A stretch of 64,000 bases of DNA from Saprospiraceae bacterium (GTDB taxonomy: Bacteria > Bacteroidota > Bacteroidia > Chitinophagales > Saprospiraceae): contig JADKAE010000002.1 in NCBI GenBank assembly GCA_016715405.1, positions 186,001 through 250,000 of the forward strand. The letters are read 5' to 3'. Below are positions 7,801-17,126 of the stretch, one piece after another (positions within the stretch are counted from its first letter, which is position 1; the number at the start of each line of letters is the position of its first letter). Below the pieces are notes generated by a model. That model searched no databases. It saw only the letters and a list, made by a program, of their open reading frames with translations, and was not told where the DNA came from. The translations under genes and the position numbers were made by a program.

Positions 7801-10800
7801 GTGAAGCATATTCTTATTACTGCAATTTTTATTGCTATAAGTATTCAGGTTTGGGCGCAACAAACCCAGCCTGTTATTTATGTATACGACAACATTGGTC
7901 GCCTCACCAAAGTCACCTACCCCGACAGCACCGTCATCGACTACTGTTACGATGCGGTAGGCAACCGCACGTGCCAGGTGGTGACGCAGCAGGTAATAGT
8001 CGTACCCGACATATACGTACACGACCTGGCGGCTACGCCGGCGAGTTTATGCCAGGAGGCTCAGTTCTCGCTGAATTTTCAGCTCGAAAACCTGAGCAAT
8101 GCCGATGCCGGCAATTTCAACAACCGGATCGTATTATCGAGCGACCAGACCTACCAGCCGGGCACCGATATTTTATTGGCCAACAAATACACCAACAGCC
8201 TGGCGGCTAATACCATCAATAATACGCAGCAATTACTGCAATTGCCGGCGGGATTAACGCCCGGCAGTTACTACATACTCGTGGTAGCTGATTATGAAAA
8301 TGCGGTGCAGGAAATATCGGAAACCAACAACCTGGGCTACGTAGCCGTCAGCGTCAATGCGAGTGCCGGGTTTACGCTTGCCATGAATACCTTGCCAGAT
8401 AGCTGCGAATTAGGCGTAGGCGCGGCGTGGGTAACGGTGAGTGGCGGCGCCATGCCCTACCAATACGAATGGAGCAATACACAGCAAACCAATGTAATCA
8501 ACCAGTTGCCGTCGGGTCTGTATTATGTGAGTGTAACGGATGCTTCCGGATGCACCGAAATAGGCCAGGCCGCCGTTATGTCGTCCCTGTATAATCCCGC
8601 TCCTTCTTTTGGTTATTCAAAAAATGGCTTGACCGTCACCTTCACCAATACCACGCCAAATGCGTCCGGATTCCTCTGGCAATTTGGCGACGCGGCCACC
8701 TCCACGCTCGAAGACCCCATGCACACCTATGCAGCCGAGGGCGTCTACAATGTCTGCCTCGAGGCTGAAAACGGCTGTGGGACAGCTACTTTTTGTCTGG
8801 ATGTGAACCTCACCACCCTTGACCCGGGCGACGGGTGCAACAATAGCGCGGGGGAAGAAAACGGCGTATTGTACCAAAAAACATACGACTTTCAGGAAGA
8901 AGCCATTATCTACTGCGTAGCTCCCACCGCCGACGGCGGCAGCCTGGACGTACATACTCTGAGAGACACCGCCGCGGTAACCGAAAGCAACATTGCCCTG
9001 ACCCGGAAAGACCGGGATGGCAATATCCTGTGGACCAAAACCGTGTACGATTCCCTCACAGATTGGATCAACGACATCAAAGAACTCGACAACGGGCATT
9101 TCCTTTTTTGTGGCTACACCGAAAACCACGGCGCCGGCGATAACGACGGCATGGTAGGCGAATTATCGGCCTGTGGCGATATCATTTGGATAAAAACCTA
9201 CGGCGGCGCCCAGTTTGATCGACTGTATGAAATCATTCCGGCCAGTCCGACCGAATACGTGTTAGTGGGTCGCACCACCTCATTCGGCGCCGGCGACTCC
9301 GACGTCATGGTATTAAAAATCAATCTCGAAGGAGACTTGATATGGGCAAAAACCTACGGAGGTCCGCAATTTGAGTCGGGGCGGTCCATCATAGTAGGCC
9401 ATCAATTTACTTCGCATAAATACCTGATAGGTGGGCAGACGAGTTCTTTCCCCGCATCTCCCTCCAATAACGATCGCGCATTATTCCTGACGCTTAATGA
9501 GGCGGGCGACTACCAAACGGCTGCGGCCCTGAGAAGCACTACCGATGACGGTAGTCTGCTGGCAGAAAAAATAGTCGAATTCCGATTGCCTTTTTACGGC
9601 ACGTATTTTTACACACTGGCGGGAATAACTACCAACAGTGACATATTCAACGACCTCAGTCCTCATTACGAAAACGGGTTTATGGCCACGGTAAATATCT
9701 CCGGCAATCCCAACTACGCGCGTTTTTTTCAGGACATGAGAATCCAGGATATGGCGGTTGATTCGACCCGTGGTTATTACATCGTGGGCAAAGACCAAAT
9801 CTGCCAGATCAAAGACGATCTCACCATCAACTGGTCGAAAAAATACGGCGGCTTGGGCACAGAATACCTGTATGCCATGGAGCACAGACACCCGGACACC
9901 CTTTTTGCTGCCGGATTGACAGAGAGTTTTGGAGGACAAATAGGCTGGTCTATTAAAATGGATTCATTGGGCAACACGGGATGTAATGAATATGCCTATA
10001 CTCAGGTAAATAACAACATTGAGCCCATTCTCTCTCATCACTATCCGAGTGCCGGGCAATTCACCCAAAACACCATTACCAACTTAATTACCGTAACGGA
10101 ACCCACTTTATATTTTGAAGAAGGCTTTGCGCCCGTTACTAATCAGCTTTGCCCCAATGATACCTGCCGGTTAGAACTGGAGGTGACGCCGCAACTTAGT
10201 AATATTTGTGCAGGCTCCCAGATCACCTTTAATGCCAATGCGCCGTATGCCAGTAAAATTGACTGGTATTTAAACGGGAACCTGGTAAATAGCGGTGAAT
10301 CCTTTACCCACTTGTTTAACACCGTCGGCAACGAAGAATTAATCGTGCGCGCCGACAATGCATTTTGTATGGTGGCCGATACTTTATCACTTACTATTGA
10401 TCCAACTGATTCGGACATCGCACTCCTTGCAACGGTAACACACGCTACGGATTACGCTGCCGCTACCGGCGCTGTCAACCTCACAGTGCAAAACAATCCC
10501 GGCCCCTATTCTTATCAGTGGTCGTCGGGCGAGCAAACGGAAGATTTATCCAATATACTTGCCGGGACTTATACGGTGACTGTTACCTACAATAACAGTT
10601 GCATTGTGACAGCTAATTATGCCGTACTTGAATATCCCAATATCCCTGGCGGTAATTTGCCTTTATTTAATTTATATTATCAAAACCAGTCATTGGGAAA
10701 TACCAAAGTAGTCAGGTATAATGCCAACAGTTATTTAGTGGCTGCAAATAGCGGCACTTATAATGTATTTTTATTGGTAGATAATTTGGGAGTCGTAAAA

Positions 10801-11880
10801 TGGATAAAGCGATATAATATTAATATTCCTGTTCAAAAATTTAAATTGCTGAGCAACGGCTATTTTGCTGTGCTGAACCAAACCAAAATAGCCTATTTTA
10901 ATACGACTGGTGATTTATTATGGGCAAAAACATTCCCCACTTCTGTCGACTTGGGGGATATTGATATTTTCTCCAACGGTGAATTAATTTTCACTGGTTC
11001 CATTTACTCGAGTTCGCAATACAACAACCAGCGTTTTATATTAATGGGCAGGCTGAGTCCCACCGGCGACCTGCTCTGGGTTAACAGCATTGGAGATGCC
11101 GGCGATCCTAATTCCGGGATACATATAAAAGTTCGCAACAACCAGGCCTATATTTTAGGGGGAACATACAGCTGGGGCGACAGCTTCGCCAACCTGGCCG
11201 ATCTCGTTATGGTAAATGTAGGGGCTACAGGTACCATCAATTGGGTGCGAACAACAGGTGTTAGAGAAAGCGGCGATGAAAACAACGATTGGCCGGTTGA
11301 TTTTGATTTTCTCAGCGATGGCAGGATGGCGGTATTGGATAATAATGCTAATTATGTTTATTCTGTATTATTATTGAGTAATACATTTTCAAGCAGCAAC
11401 TGGGTAAAAACGTATAGTGAATTTCATCAAACTTTGACCGGTATTAGCGTTAATACGGGGAATAAAATTGGCGTTTCCGGTGGCAAACTATATAGTTTTC
11501 CTATTTATAGAAAGCAATTGCTTGCACAATTCAGTTCAACCGGCATTTTAGAGTGGGCTAATCAGTACGATTTACTCCACAATAGTTTTTTTGGAAAAGG
11601 TGCGGTAGATGTAGGCGGCGCCTATGTTTTTTCGAGTGGAAATTATCTTTCAAAAATAAGCGCTACCGGCGCCTCCGCATGCGGCAATGAAAATATTACT
11701 GCTACCTTTTTACCCATTTCCAGTTGGAATCCCTATACCGTTCATTCTACGGTTTCGGGTTATTCTTCTTATGTACCTGCGCTTACCCTGACGACAATTA
11801 GCGGCAATTCTCCAGCTACCAGCACATATAGAACACCTTTGTGTGTGACTTGCGCTGTCAATACAACTTTTTCGGCTTGA
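7801..11880 (+). CDS. giant secreted multidomain protein, N-terminal half
   Basis: Starts with a signal peptide (MKHILITAIFIAISIQVWAQ) at 7801. Domains in order: one isolated YD/Rhs repeat (YVYDNIGRLTKVTYPDST, res. 27-60); a CARDB-like domain (75-190); an SprB-like repeat (195-260); a PKD domain (265-335); a beta-propeller of the W-x-K-T-Y-G-G type (350-760, WIKTYGG, WAKTYGG); an Ig/PKD-like module with CAGSQITFNAN (790-870); an SprB repeat (880-950); and a second propeller (955-1345, WAKTF, WVKTY) encoded by AT-richer DNA (about 10650-11800). The stop at 11878-11880 is an apparent frame break: coding resumes at once (TEICANGMVTFTPADNT). The whole product is about 2700 residues. Probably a surface or secreted adhesin; no catalytic motif seen. 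Confidence 0.8.
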   Translation: MKHILITAIFIAISIQVWAQQTQPVIYVYDNIGRLTKVTYPDSTVIDYCYDAVGNRTCQVVTQQVIVVPDIYVHDLAATPASLCQEAQFSLNFQLENLSNADAGNFNNRIVLSSDQTYQPGTDILLANKYTNSLAANTINNTQQLLQLPAGLTPGSYYILVVADYENAVQEISETNNLGYVAVSVNASAGFTLAMNTLPDSCELGVGAAWVTVSGGAMPYQYEWSNTQQTNVINQLPSGLYYVSVTDASGCTEIGQAAVMSSLYNPAPSFGYSKNGLTVTFTNTTPNASGFLWQFGDAATSTLEDPMHTYAAEGVYNVCLEAENGCGTATFCLDVNLTTLDPGDGCNNSAGEENGVLYQKTYDFQEEAIIYCVAPTADGGSLDVHTLRDTAAVTESNIALTRKDRDGNILWTKTVYDSLTDWINDIKELDNGHFLFCGYTENHGAGDNDGMVGELSACGDIIWIKTYGGAQFDRLYEIIPASPTEYVLVGRTTSFGAGDSDVMVLKINLEGDLIWAKTYGGPQFESGRSIIVGHQFTSHKYLIGGQTSSFPASPSNNDRALFLTLNEAGDYQTAAALRSTTDDGSLLAEKIVEFRLPFYGTYFYTLAGITTNSDIFNDLSPHYENGFMATVNISGNPNYARFFQDMRIQDMAVDSTRGYYIVGKDQICQIKDDLTINWSKKYGGLGTEYLYAMEHRHPDTLFAAGLTESFGGQIGWSIKMDSLGNTGCNEYAYTQVNNNIEPILSHHYPSAGQFTQNTITNLITVTEPTLYFEEGFAPVTNQLCPNDTCRLELEVTPQLSNICAGSQITFNANAPYASKIDWYLNGNLVNSGESFTHLFNTVGNEELIVRADNAFCMVADTLSLTIDPTDSDIALLATVTHATDYAAATGAVNLTVQNNPGPYSYQWSSGEQTEDLSNILAGTYTVTVTYNNSCIVTANYAVLEYPNIPGGNLPLFNLYYQNQSLGNTKVVRYNANSYLVAANSGTYNVFLLVDNLGVVKWIKRYNINIPVQKFKLLSNGYFAVLNQTKIAYFNTTGDLLWAKTFPTSVDLGDIDIFSNGELIFTGSIYSSSQYNNQRFILMGRLSPTGDLLWVNSIGDAGDPNSGIHIKVRNNQAYILGGTYSWGDSFANLADLVMVNVGATGTINWVRTTGVRESGDENNDWPVDFDFLSDGRMAVLDNNANYVYSVLLLSNTFSSSNWVKTYSEFHQTLTGISVNTGNKIGVSGGKLYSFPIYRKQLLAQFSSTGILEWANQYDLLHNSFFGKGAVDVGGAYVFSSGNYLSKISATGASACGNENITATFLPISSWNPYTVHSTVSGYSSYVPALTLTTISGNSPATSTYRTPLCVTCAVNTTFSA

Positions 11881-11902
11881 TACCGAAATTTGCGCCAATG
11901 GT

Positions 11903-14900
11903 ATGGTGACATTTACCCCTGCCGACAATACCCTTGACGATTACTTCTGGCTGATTGACGGCAGGCAAATATCGCGGTCGGCCTCATACCAGCATACCTT
12001 CCCTGCTGTCGGCACTTATGAAGTAGCCCTGATAGGCCGCAAAGGCATTTGCCTGGATACCACCTACCTGAACGTGCAAGTCGGTAACCCGGATATTCAA
12101 CTCATCGAAGCAGATACCGTCGTTCAATGCGGTGGAGCCACGCTGCAGGTTGCCGATGCGGGTTTGGGATACTTGTGGTCGACCGGGGCAACTACGCAGT
12201 CTATTTCTGTGGCCAATGCAGGTTCCTATTCGGTTGTGGTGACCGACACCGACGGCTGTATGTACTCCGACAGCATCCAGTTTACCAAGCTGGATTACAT
12301 CGAATTGACCTATGCAAAAGCCGATGTGAGTTGCAACGAAGATAACGACGGCGCCATTACCCTCGAAGCAAACCTGGGTACGCCCCCCTATTCCGCATTG
12401 TGGAGCAACGGTCAGTCGGGTTTATCTGCATCGGGTTTAGCCGGTGGAACCTATCATATTGTAGTAACGGATGCTTTAGGGTGTAGCGACTCTGTGGATG
12501 TGGCCATATACCCATCGCCGGCGGTCCTGCTTTTTGTAGAGCAGACCAATTGCTATGAATCGGGTTCGGGCAGCATTGCCACTTCAATCGTGGGAGGCCA
12601 GGCGCCGTACACCTATCTCTGGAACAACGGCAGCGCCGAATCGTCGCTGACCGGCCTGGGCCCCGGATACTACAGTGTGCAGGTGAGTGAAAGCGGCGGT
12701 TGTGTTTTTTACGGCAGTGCCTCCCTGGGCAGTGCTCCGCTCATCAGCCAAAGCGATACCACGGTGTGCCCCGGCGACACGATCACGCTTTTGGTAAATG
12801 GGGCAGAAAACCGGGTCATCAGCCTGGATCAGGCAGGCGAGTATATAGAAGTGCCTCATCATCCCTCCCTCAGTATCACGGGCAATCTGACACTGGAAAT
12901 GTGGTTGTTTCCTACCTCTTTTTCCGGTAATAAAAACCCCATTGCCAAAGCACAAGGCGGTGAATATACCATCGTGCAAACCCCCGATGGCCGGCTGACT
13001 TTCTACTGGGGTACCAGCGGCACGGATGCCGCTCCTTTTCAGAGTTTTCAAACAAATGGCAGTTTGCAACTACACACCTGGAATCATATCGCCCTGGTGC
13101 GCGATATCACCGGCAACAAAGTAACCTGGTACATCAACGGGGCCGTAGACCATGAAAGCTCCGGACTAAACGTTTTGTCCGCAACAGGAAGTAGCGCCCA
13201 CCTACGCATCGGAGATGGAAACGCAGGCGCCTACACCGGCAAAATAGACGAAGTCAGGATATGGGATACCGCCCTTGACTCGGCCACCGTTCATAACTGG
13301 CGTTATCGCACGGTCAATTTCCAACATCCGGATGTTTTGAACCTTCAGGCTTACTACACCCTCGACGGGCAAGCCGGAGCTACCGATCACAGCTCAAATT
13401 CTAACGATGGGTCGATACAAAGCACGGCGGAAATCCTGACAGATAGCTTAGATATCAAAAACAGCGACTTACAGTGGAGCAACGGTCAAATAGGCGGCAG
13501 CCTGGCCGTCGCCCCTCAAAACACCACCACCTATACCGTCACATACTCGGGTAACGGCGCCTATTGCACCGGCCAGGTGGTAGTCCAGATGGATACCCTG
13601 GCGGCCATCCTTTATGCCGACACCGACCGCGATGGGTATGGCGATCCTTATAATACGGCTTTCAGATGCCCTGAAACAGGCTGGATTACCAATAACCAGG
13701 ACTGTGACGATACTAATCCTGGCATATATCCCGGTGCGCAAGAAAATTGCGATGGTATCGACAACAACTGCGACGGCCAAATCGATGAGGGGGTACTGGT
13801 TGCCTATTTCCAGGATGCCGATGGCGACGGTTTTGGCAATCCCCTGGTGCCTTTTATGGCCTGCAGTACGCCTATGGGTTATGTGTCCAACAGTTCGGAC
13901 TGCGACGACACCAGCCCTGTGGTTAATCCATTGACCGTCTGGTACAGTGACCTTGATGGCGACGGATATGGGGATGCAACCGCAGACAGCCTGTCTTGTT
14001 TGCAACCTGATGGATTCGTATTGAATACGGACGATTGTAGCCCGTTTTTGGGGGCGGTGCACCCCGGCGACCTGAACATCGAAGAAAAATTCACCGCTCC
14101 TGATACCGGTCCCGGCGATGCACTGGGAGCCGGCGTAGCCATCGACCACCAGTATGCACTAGCGGGGGCGCCGCATGCGGAGGGGAGTAATCCCAATAGC
14201 GGCGCCTGTTACGTATATCAAAAAAACGGGGGCTCCTGGTTACAACCACAAAAACTTCAGGCACTTGACGGCGCAGCCGGCGACAAATTTGGAATCGCCG
14301 TATCTATTTGGGGAAACTACGCCATCGTGGGGGCGCCAGAAAAAGACGACAACGGCAGCAACAGCGGGGCTGCATATATCTTCTTCCTCAACGGAAATAC
14401 CTGGCAGCAGCAGGCCAAACTCAACGCCTCAGACGCTCAAGCTGAAGATTTCTTTGGATATGCGGTTAGCATTCATGGCGATTATGCCCTTGTGGGCGCC
14501 TTCCAGGACGCCGATGGGGGGCAATACAGCGGTTCCGCGTATGTGTTCCACCGCGTAGGAAATACCTGGCAGCAAGAAGCCAAACTCGTAGCTGCAGACG
14601 CAGATGTCAATGACCAATTTGGCTATTCTGTCTCGCTGTATGGCGATGAGGCACTCATAGGTGCATTTGGTGACAGCGAAACGATCGAATATGCCGGGGC
14701 TGCTTATATTTTTGAACGCAGTGGCACGGTATGGACGCAGCAGGCAAAACTGACCGCCTCGGATGCGGGTGAATACTTTCAATTCGGCACATCGGTCTCC
14801 CTTGAAGCGGATAGGGCGGCAATCGGGTCTCCCGGCGAAAATGCCGGCGCCGCCTACCTGTTTGAAAAAGTTGCCGGCGTCTGGACGGAAAAAACCAAAA

Positions 14901-15925
14901 TTACGCCAACAGACGGGGCGGTGGGTGATAACTTTGGCAATGCTATAAGCCTCAAAGATGGGGCGTTGGCAGTCAGCTCTCCTTATGACGACGACAACGG
15001 CGATGCTTCTGGGTCGGCTTACCTATACCTGCCCAAAGACAGTATTTGGAAGCTTTTTTCCAAAATCAAGGCGAATGACGCCACCATACAAGATAATTTC
15101 GGAACAGGCGTAGCCATCGACAGTATGAATGTACTGGCAGGGGCGCCGGCTGACGACGCAGTGGGCGCAAACAGCGGCTCGGTCTACTTTTTCGAATACG
15201 CCAGAAAACTTCCTGTCAATCTAAAAGCCATTTTACAAGGTCCATATAACCCAACGGCAATGTTGATGAATGACCACCTGCGTTTACAGGAGATATTACC
15301 GGTTATGGAGCCTTACACCGGCTTAGGATTTGTACAAGTGAACAGCGGCGGAGAGTGTGTGAAGAACCCACAGGTTTTTACTAGTATTGGCCCTAACGCC
15401 GTCGTCGATTGGGTTTTTGTTCAATTGAGAAACAAAAACAATCCCAGCCAGGTAATCGCCACCCGTTCGGGTCTGATACAACGCGACGGCGATATCGTCG
15501 ATGTAGACGGCGTTTCGCCGCTGTTGTTTAATGCGCTTTTTGTGAAAACAGACAGCGTTTTTGTCGCCATACGGCACAGAAACCATTTGACAGTCAGATC
15601 ATCGGCTAAGATCGGCATTGATGTATGTGGAACCGGTTTGTACGATTTTAGCGCGGCCCAGGCACAGGCCTATCAAAACCAATTTATTGCTTCCAATACC
15701 GCCCAAACCATACTGCCCAACGGGACATACTCCATGTGGCGTTGCAATGTGAATGGCGATAATTTTATAAATCTAATTGATGTGATCCTGTCGAAAAGTC
15801 AATCGACTCCCAACCAAACGGGCATCTACCTGGGCGGAGATGTAAACATGGACGGGCACACCAACGTATTGGATCATTTGCTCACCAGGGCACAATCTAC
15901 CCCTAACAAAACCGCTCACCAATAA
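11903..15925 (+). CDS. giant secreted multidomain protein, C-terminal half with dockerin-like end
   Basis: Continues the previous reading frame. It has a PKD domain (QHTFPAVGTYEVAL), three SprB/SBP-like repeats (12100-12760), a LamG/concanavalin-like domain (12800-13330; LTLEMWLFPTSF, KIDEVRIWDTALDS) and a MopE-type metal-binding segment with repeated D-x-D-x-D-G-(Y/F)-G-(D/N) and ENCDGIDNNCDGQIDEG (13590-14060). Six to seven FG-GAP-like repeats follow (14090-15200; GDKFGIAVSIWGNYAIVGAP). Last is a C-terminal module typical of large Saprospiria proteins (LQGPYNPTAMLMNDHLR) that ends in two dockerin-like Ca-binding loops, NVNGDNFINLIDVIL and GDVNMDGHTNVLDHLL. No standard T9SS type A tail is present, so this end may serve for sorting or anchoring. 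The next gene starts 17 bases downstream. Confidence 0.8.
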   Translation: MVTFTPADNTLDDYFWLIDGRQISRSASYQHTFPAVGTYEVALIGRKGICLDTTYLNVQVGNPDIQLIEADTVVQCGGATLQVADAGLGYLWSTGATTQSISVANAGSYSVVVTDTDGCMYSDSIQFTKLDYIELTYAKADVSCNEDNDGAITLEANLGTPPYSALWSNGQSGLSASGLAGGTYHIVVTDALGCSDSVDVAIYPSPAVLLFVEQTNCYESGSGSIATSIVGGQAPYTYLWNNGSAESSLTGLGPGYYSVQVSESGGCVFYGSASLGSAPLISQSDTTVCPGDTITLLVNGAENRVISLDQAGEYIEVPHHPSLSITGNLTLEMWLFPTSFSGNKNPIAKAQGGEYTIVQTPDGRLTFYWGTSGTDAAPFQSFQTNGSLQLHTWNHIALVRDITGNKVTWYINGAVDHESSGLNVLSATGSSAHLRIGDGNAGAYTGKIDEVRIWDTALDSATVHNWRYRTVNFQHPDVLNLQAYYTLDGQAGATDHSSNSNDGSIQSTAEILTDSLDIKNSDLQWSNGQIGGSLAVAPQNTTTYTVTYSGNGAYCTGQVVVQMDTLAAILYADTDRDGYGDPYNTAFRCPETGWITNNQDCDDTNPGIYPGAQENCDGIDNNCDGQIDEGVLVAYFQDADGDGFGNPLVPFMACSTPMGYVSNSSDCDDTSPVVNPLTVWYSDLDGDGYGDATADSLSCLQPDGFVLNTDDCSPFLGAVHPGDLNIEEKFTAPDTGPGDALGAGVAIDHQYALAGAPHAEGSNPNSGACYVYQKNGGSWLQPQKLQALDGAAGDKFGIAVSIWGNYAIVGAPEKDDNGSNSGAAYIFFLNGNTWQQQAKLNASDAQAEDFFGYAVSIHGDYALVGAFQDADGGQYSGSAYVFHRVGNTWQQEAKLVAADADVNDQFGYSVSLYGDEALIGAFGDSETIEYAGAAYIFERSGTVWTQQAKLTASDAGEYFQFGTSVSLEADRAAIGSPGENAGAAYLFEKVAGVWTEKTKITPTDGAVGDNFGNAISLKDGALAVSSPYDDDNGDASGSAYLYLPKDSIWKLFSKIKANDATIQDNFGTGVAIDSMNVLAGAPADDAVGANSGSVYFFEYARKLPVNLKAILQGPYNPTAMLMNDHLRLQEILPVMEPYTGLGFVQVNSGGECVKNPQVFTSIGPNAVVDWVFVQLRNKNNPSQVIATRSGLIQRDGDIVDVDGVSPLLFNALFVKTDSVFVAIRHRNHLTVRSSAKIGIDVCGTGLYDFSAAQAQAYQNQFIASNTAQTILPNGTYSMWRCNVNGDNFINLIDVILSKSQSTPNQTGIYLGGDVNMDGHTNVLDHLLTRAQSTPNKTAHQ

Positions 15926-15942
15926 CAACAAACACCGACAAG

Positions 15943-17043
15943 ATGAGAATCCTTTTACTAATCGTATTTTGCAATTTGATGGCTTTTCACGCAGCCCAAT
16001 CTCAAAACGTACGTTTCCTGTTTTCTGTGAGCAACGTTGGCAATACCTCCACCGTCACGATTAAGGCGCAAGCCATTGCGGGCACGGGAAACAACCTAAC
16101 AGGGTTTACGACTTATTTGTATTACGACAACGCTAAAGCCACCGTAACCGGTTTTGATCCAAGCCCTATTGCAGGTGCGCCTTATAATTGGGGTATAGGC
16201 AATCAATCATTTGTCAACTTTTTTCCCGAATTAAATTTTAGCGTTCCCATCACACATAACGGCTATTTTTTTTATCAAAATTTTGATCAAAGTTTTTTGG
16301 GATTTAGTGTGCCGACAGGCGCGCCGGTAACCCTTCTTACCATTACATTCAATATTATTAGCGATAATGGAGGTGATGTGTTTTTGGCCGGAACTGCACA
16401 AGTGCCGGCTATGGTGTATGTGGACAACATCCCTAACGGACATCCCGTCATAACCCTCGGCAACCAAATCATGGCTTTGCCACTTGAGCTATTGTCTTTT
16501 ACCGCACAACCCCAACATTCGGCCATAGCGCTCAACTGGACCAGTCAGCACGAGGTTGCTTTTGCCGGATTCGAATTACAAAAAGCTGAAGATGTGGAAG
16601 ATCCCATCTTTGAAAAGCTCGACTGGATTGCCGGCAAAGGACTTGCTGACAGTGGACTGAACCAGTACGCATATATCGATCATGCCGTCGCAGCCGGTTC
16701 ATCCTATTATTATCGCCTGAAAATGATCGACCTGGATGGTAGTTTTAAATATTCCAATATTGTAACGGCCAGTATGGATGAAAATGGTATCCGCTATACC
16801 GTAACCCCCAATCCTTCAAAAGGTATTTTTCAAATTGAATACGATGCTTCTTCCGATAGGAAAATTGAATTGTTTGTCCACAATGCCAAGGGTCAACACG
16901 TAAAAACTGCGGCTTGGTTTTGTGAAAAAGGTACCAATCAATTTGCGTTGGATTTGGAAAACCAACCTGCTGGTGTGTATTATCTCTCATTCGCACACGC
17001 TCAATCCACAAAACAGGTTATCGCGCTTGAATTGATTGATTAA
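15943..17043 (+). CDS. cohesin-like secreted protein with T9SS type A sorting domain
   Basis: 366 residues. Signal peptide MRILLLIVFCNLMAFHAAQSQ. Residues 22-180 look like a cohesin-fold beta sandwich (VTIKAQAIAGTGNNLTGFTT, then a Y-D-N-A-K-A-T-V strand and a VTLLTITFNII strand). Residues 180-278 are FN3-like, starting LPLELLSFTAQPQHSAIALN, the usual linker before T9SS tails. Residues 285-366 are a type A sorting domain (VTPNPSKGIFQIEYDA ... GVYYLSF). The protein should cross the outer membrane by T9SS. It is only 17 bases downstream of the giant protein that ends in dockerin-like loops, so co-transcription is likely and the two may bind each other. The cohesin call rests on strand pattern and length, not on a profile hit. 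Confidence 0.75.
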   Translation: MRILLLIVFCNLMAFHAAQSQNVRFLFSVSNVGNTSTVTIKAQAIAGTGNNLTGFTTYLYYDNAKATVTGFDPSPIAGAPYNWGIGNQSFVNFFPELNFSVPITHNGYFFYQNFDQSFLGFSVPTGAPVTLLTITFNIISDNGGDVFLAGTAQVPAMVYVDNIPNGHPVITLGNQIMALPLELLSFTAQPQHSAIALNWTSQHEVAFAGFELQKAEDVEDPIFEKLDWIAGKGLADSGLNQYAYIDHAVAAGSSYYYRLKMIDLDGSFKYSNIVTASMDENGIRYTVTPNPSKGIFQIEYDASSDRKIELFVHNAKGQHVKTAAWFCEKGTNQFALDLENQPAGVYYLSFAHAQSTKQVIALELID

Positions 17044-17048
17044 GCGCC

Positions 17049-17126
17049 TGTTTGGACTTTGCGACTTTGCGACTTTACGAACAGGGAGGCATTACGTCCT
17101 ACAGTCGCACAGTCGCACAGTCCTAC
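17049..17126. repeat. imperfect inverted repeat of octamer units between convergent genes
   Basis: Left arm: three copies of an octamer close to GACTTTGC (17054-17080). Right arm: three copies of its near complement, CAGTCGCA (17101-17122). The interior is GGGAGGCATTACGTCC. The arms pair imperfectly and lie exactly between two convergent stop codons (17043 plus, 17123 minus), so the structure could end transcription from both sides. It resembles in design, not in sequence, other gaps of this window. Confidence 0.6.
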
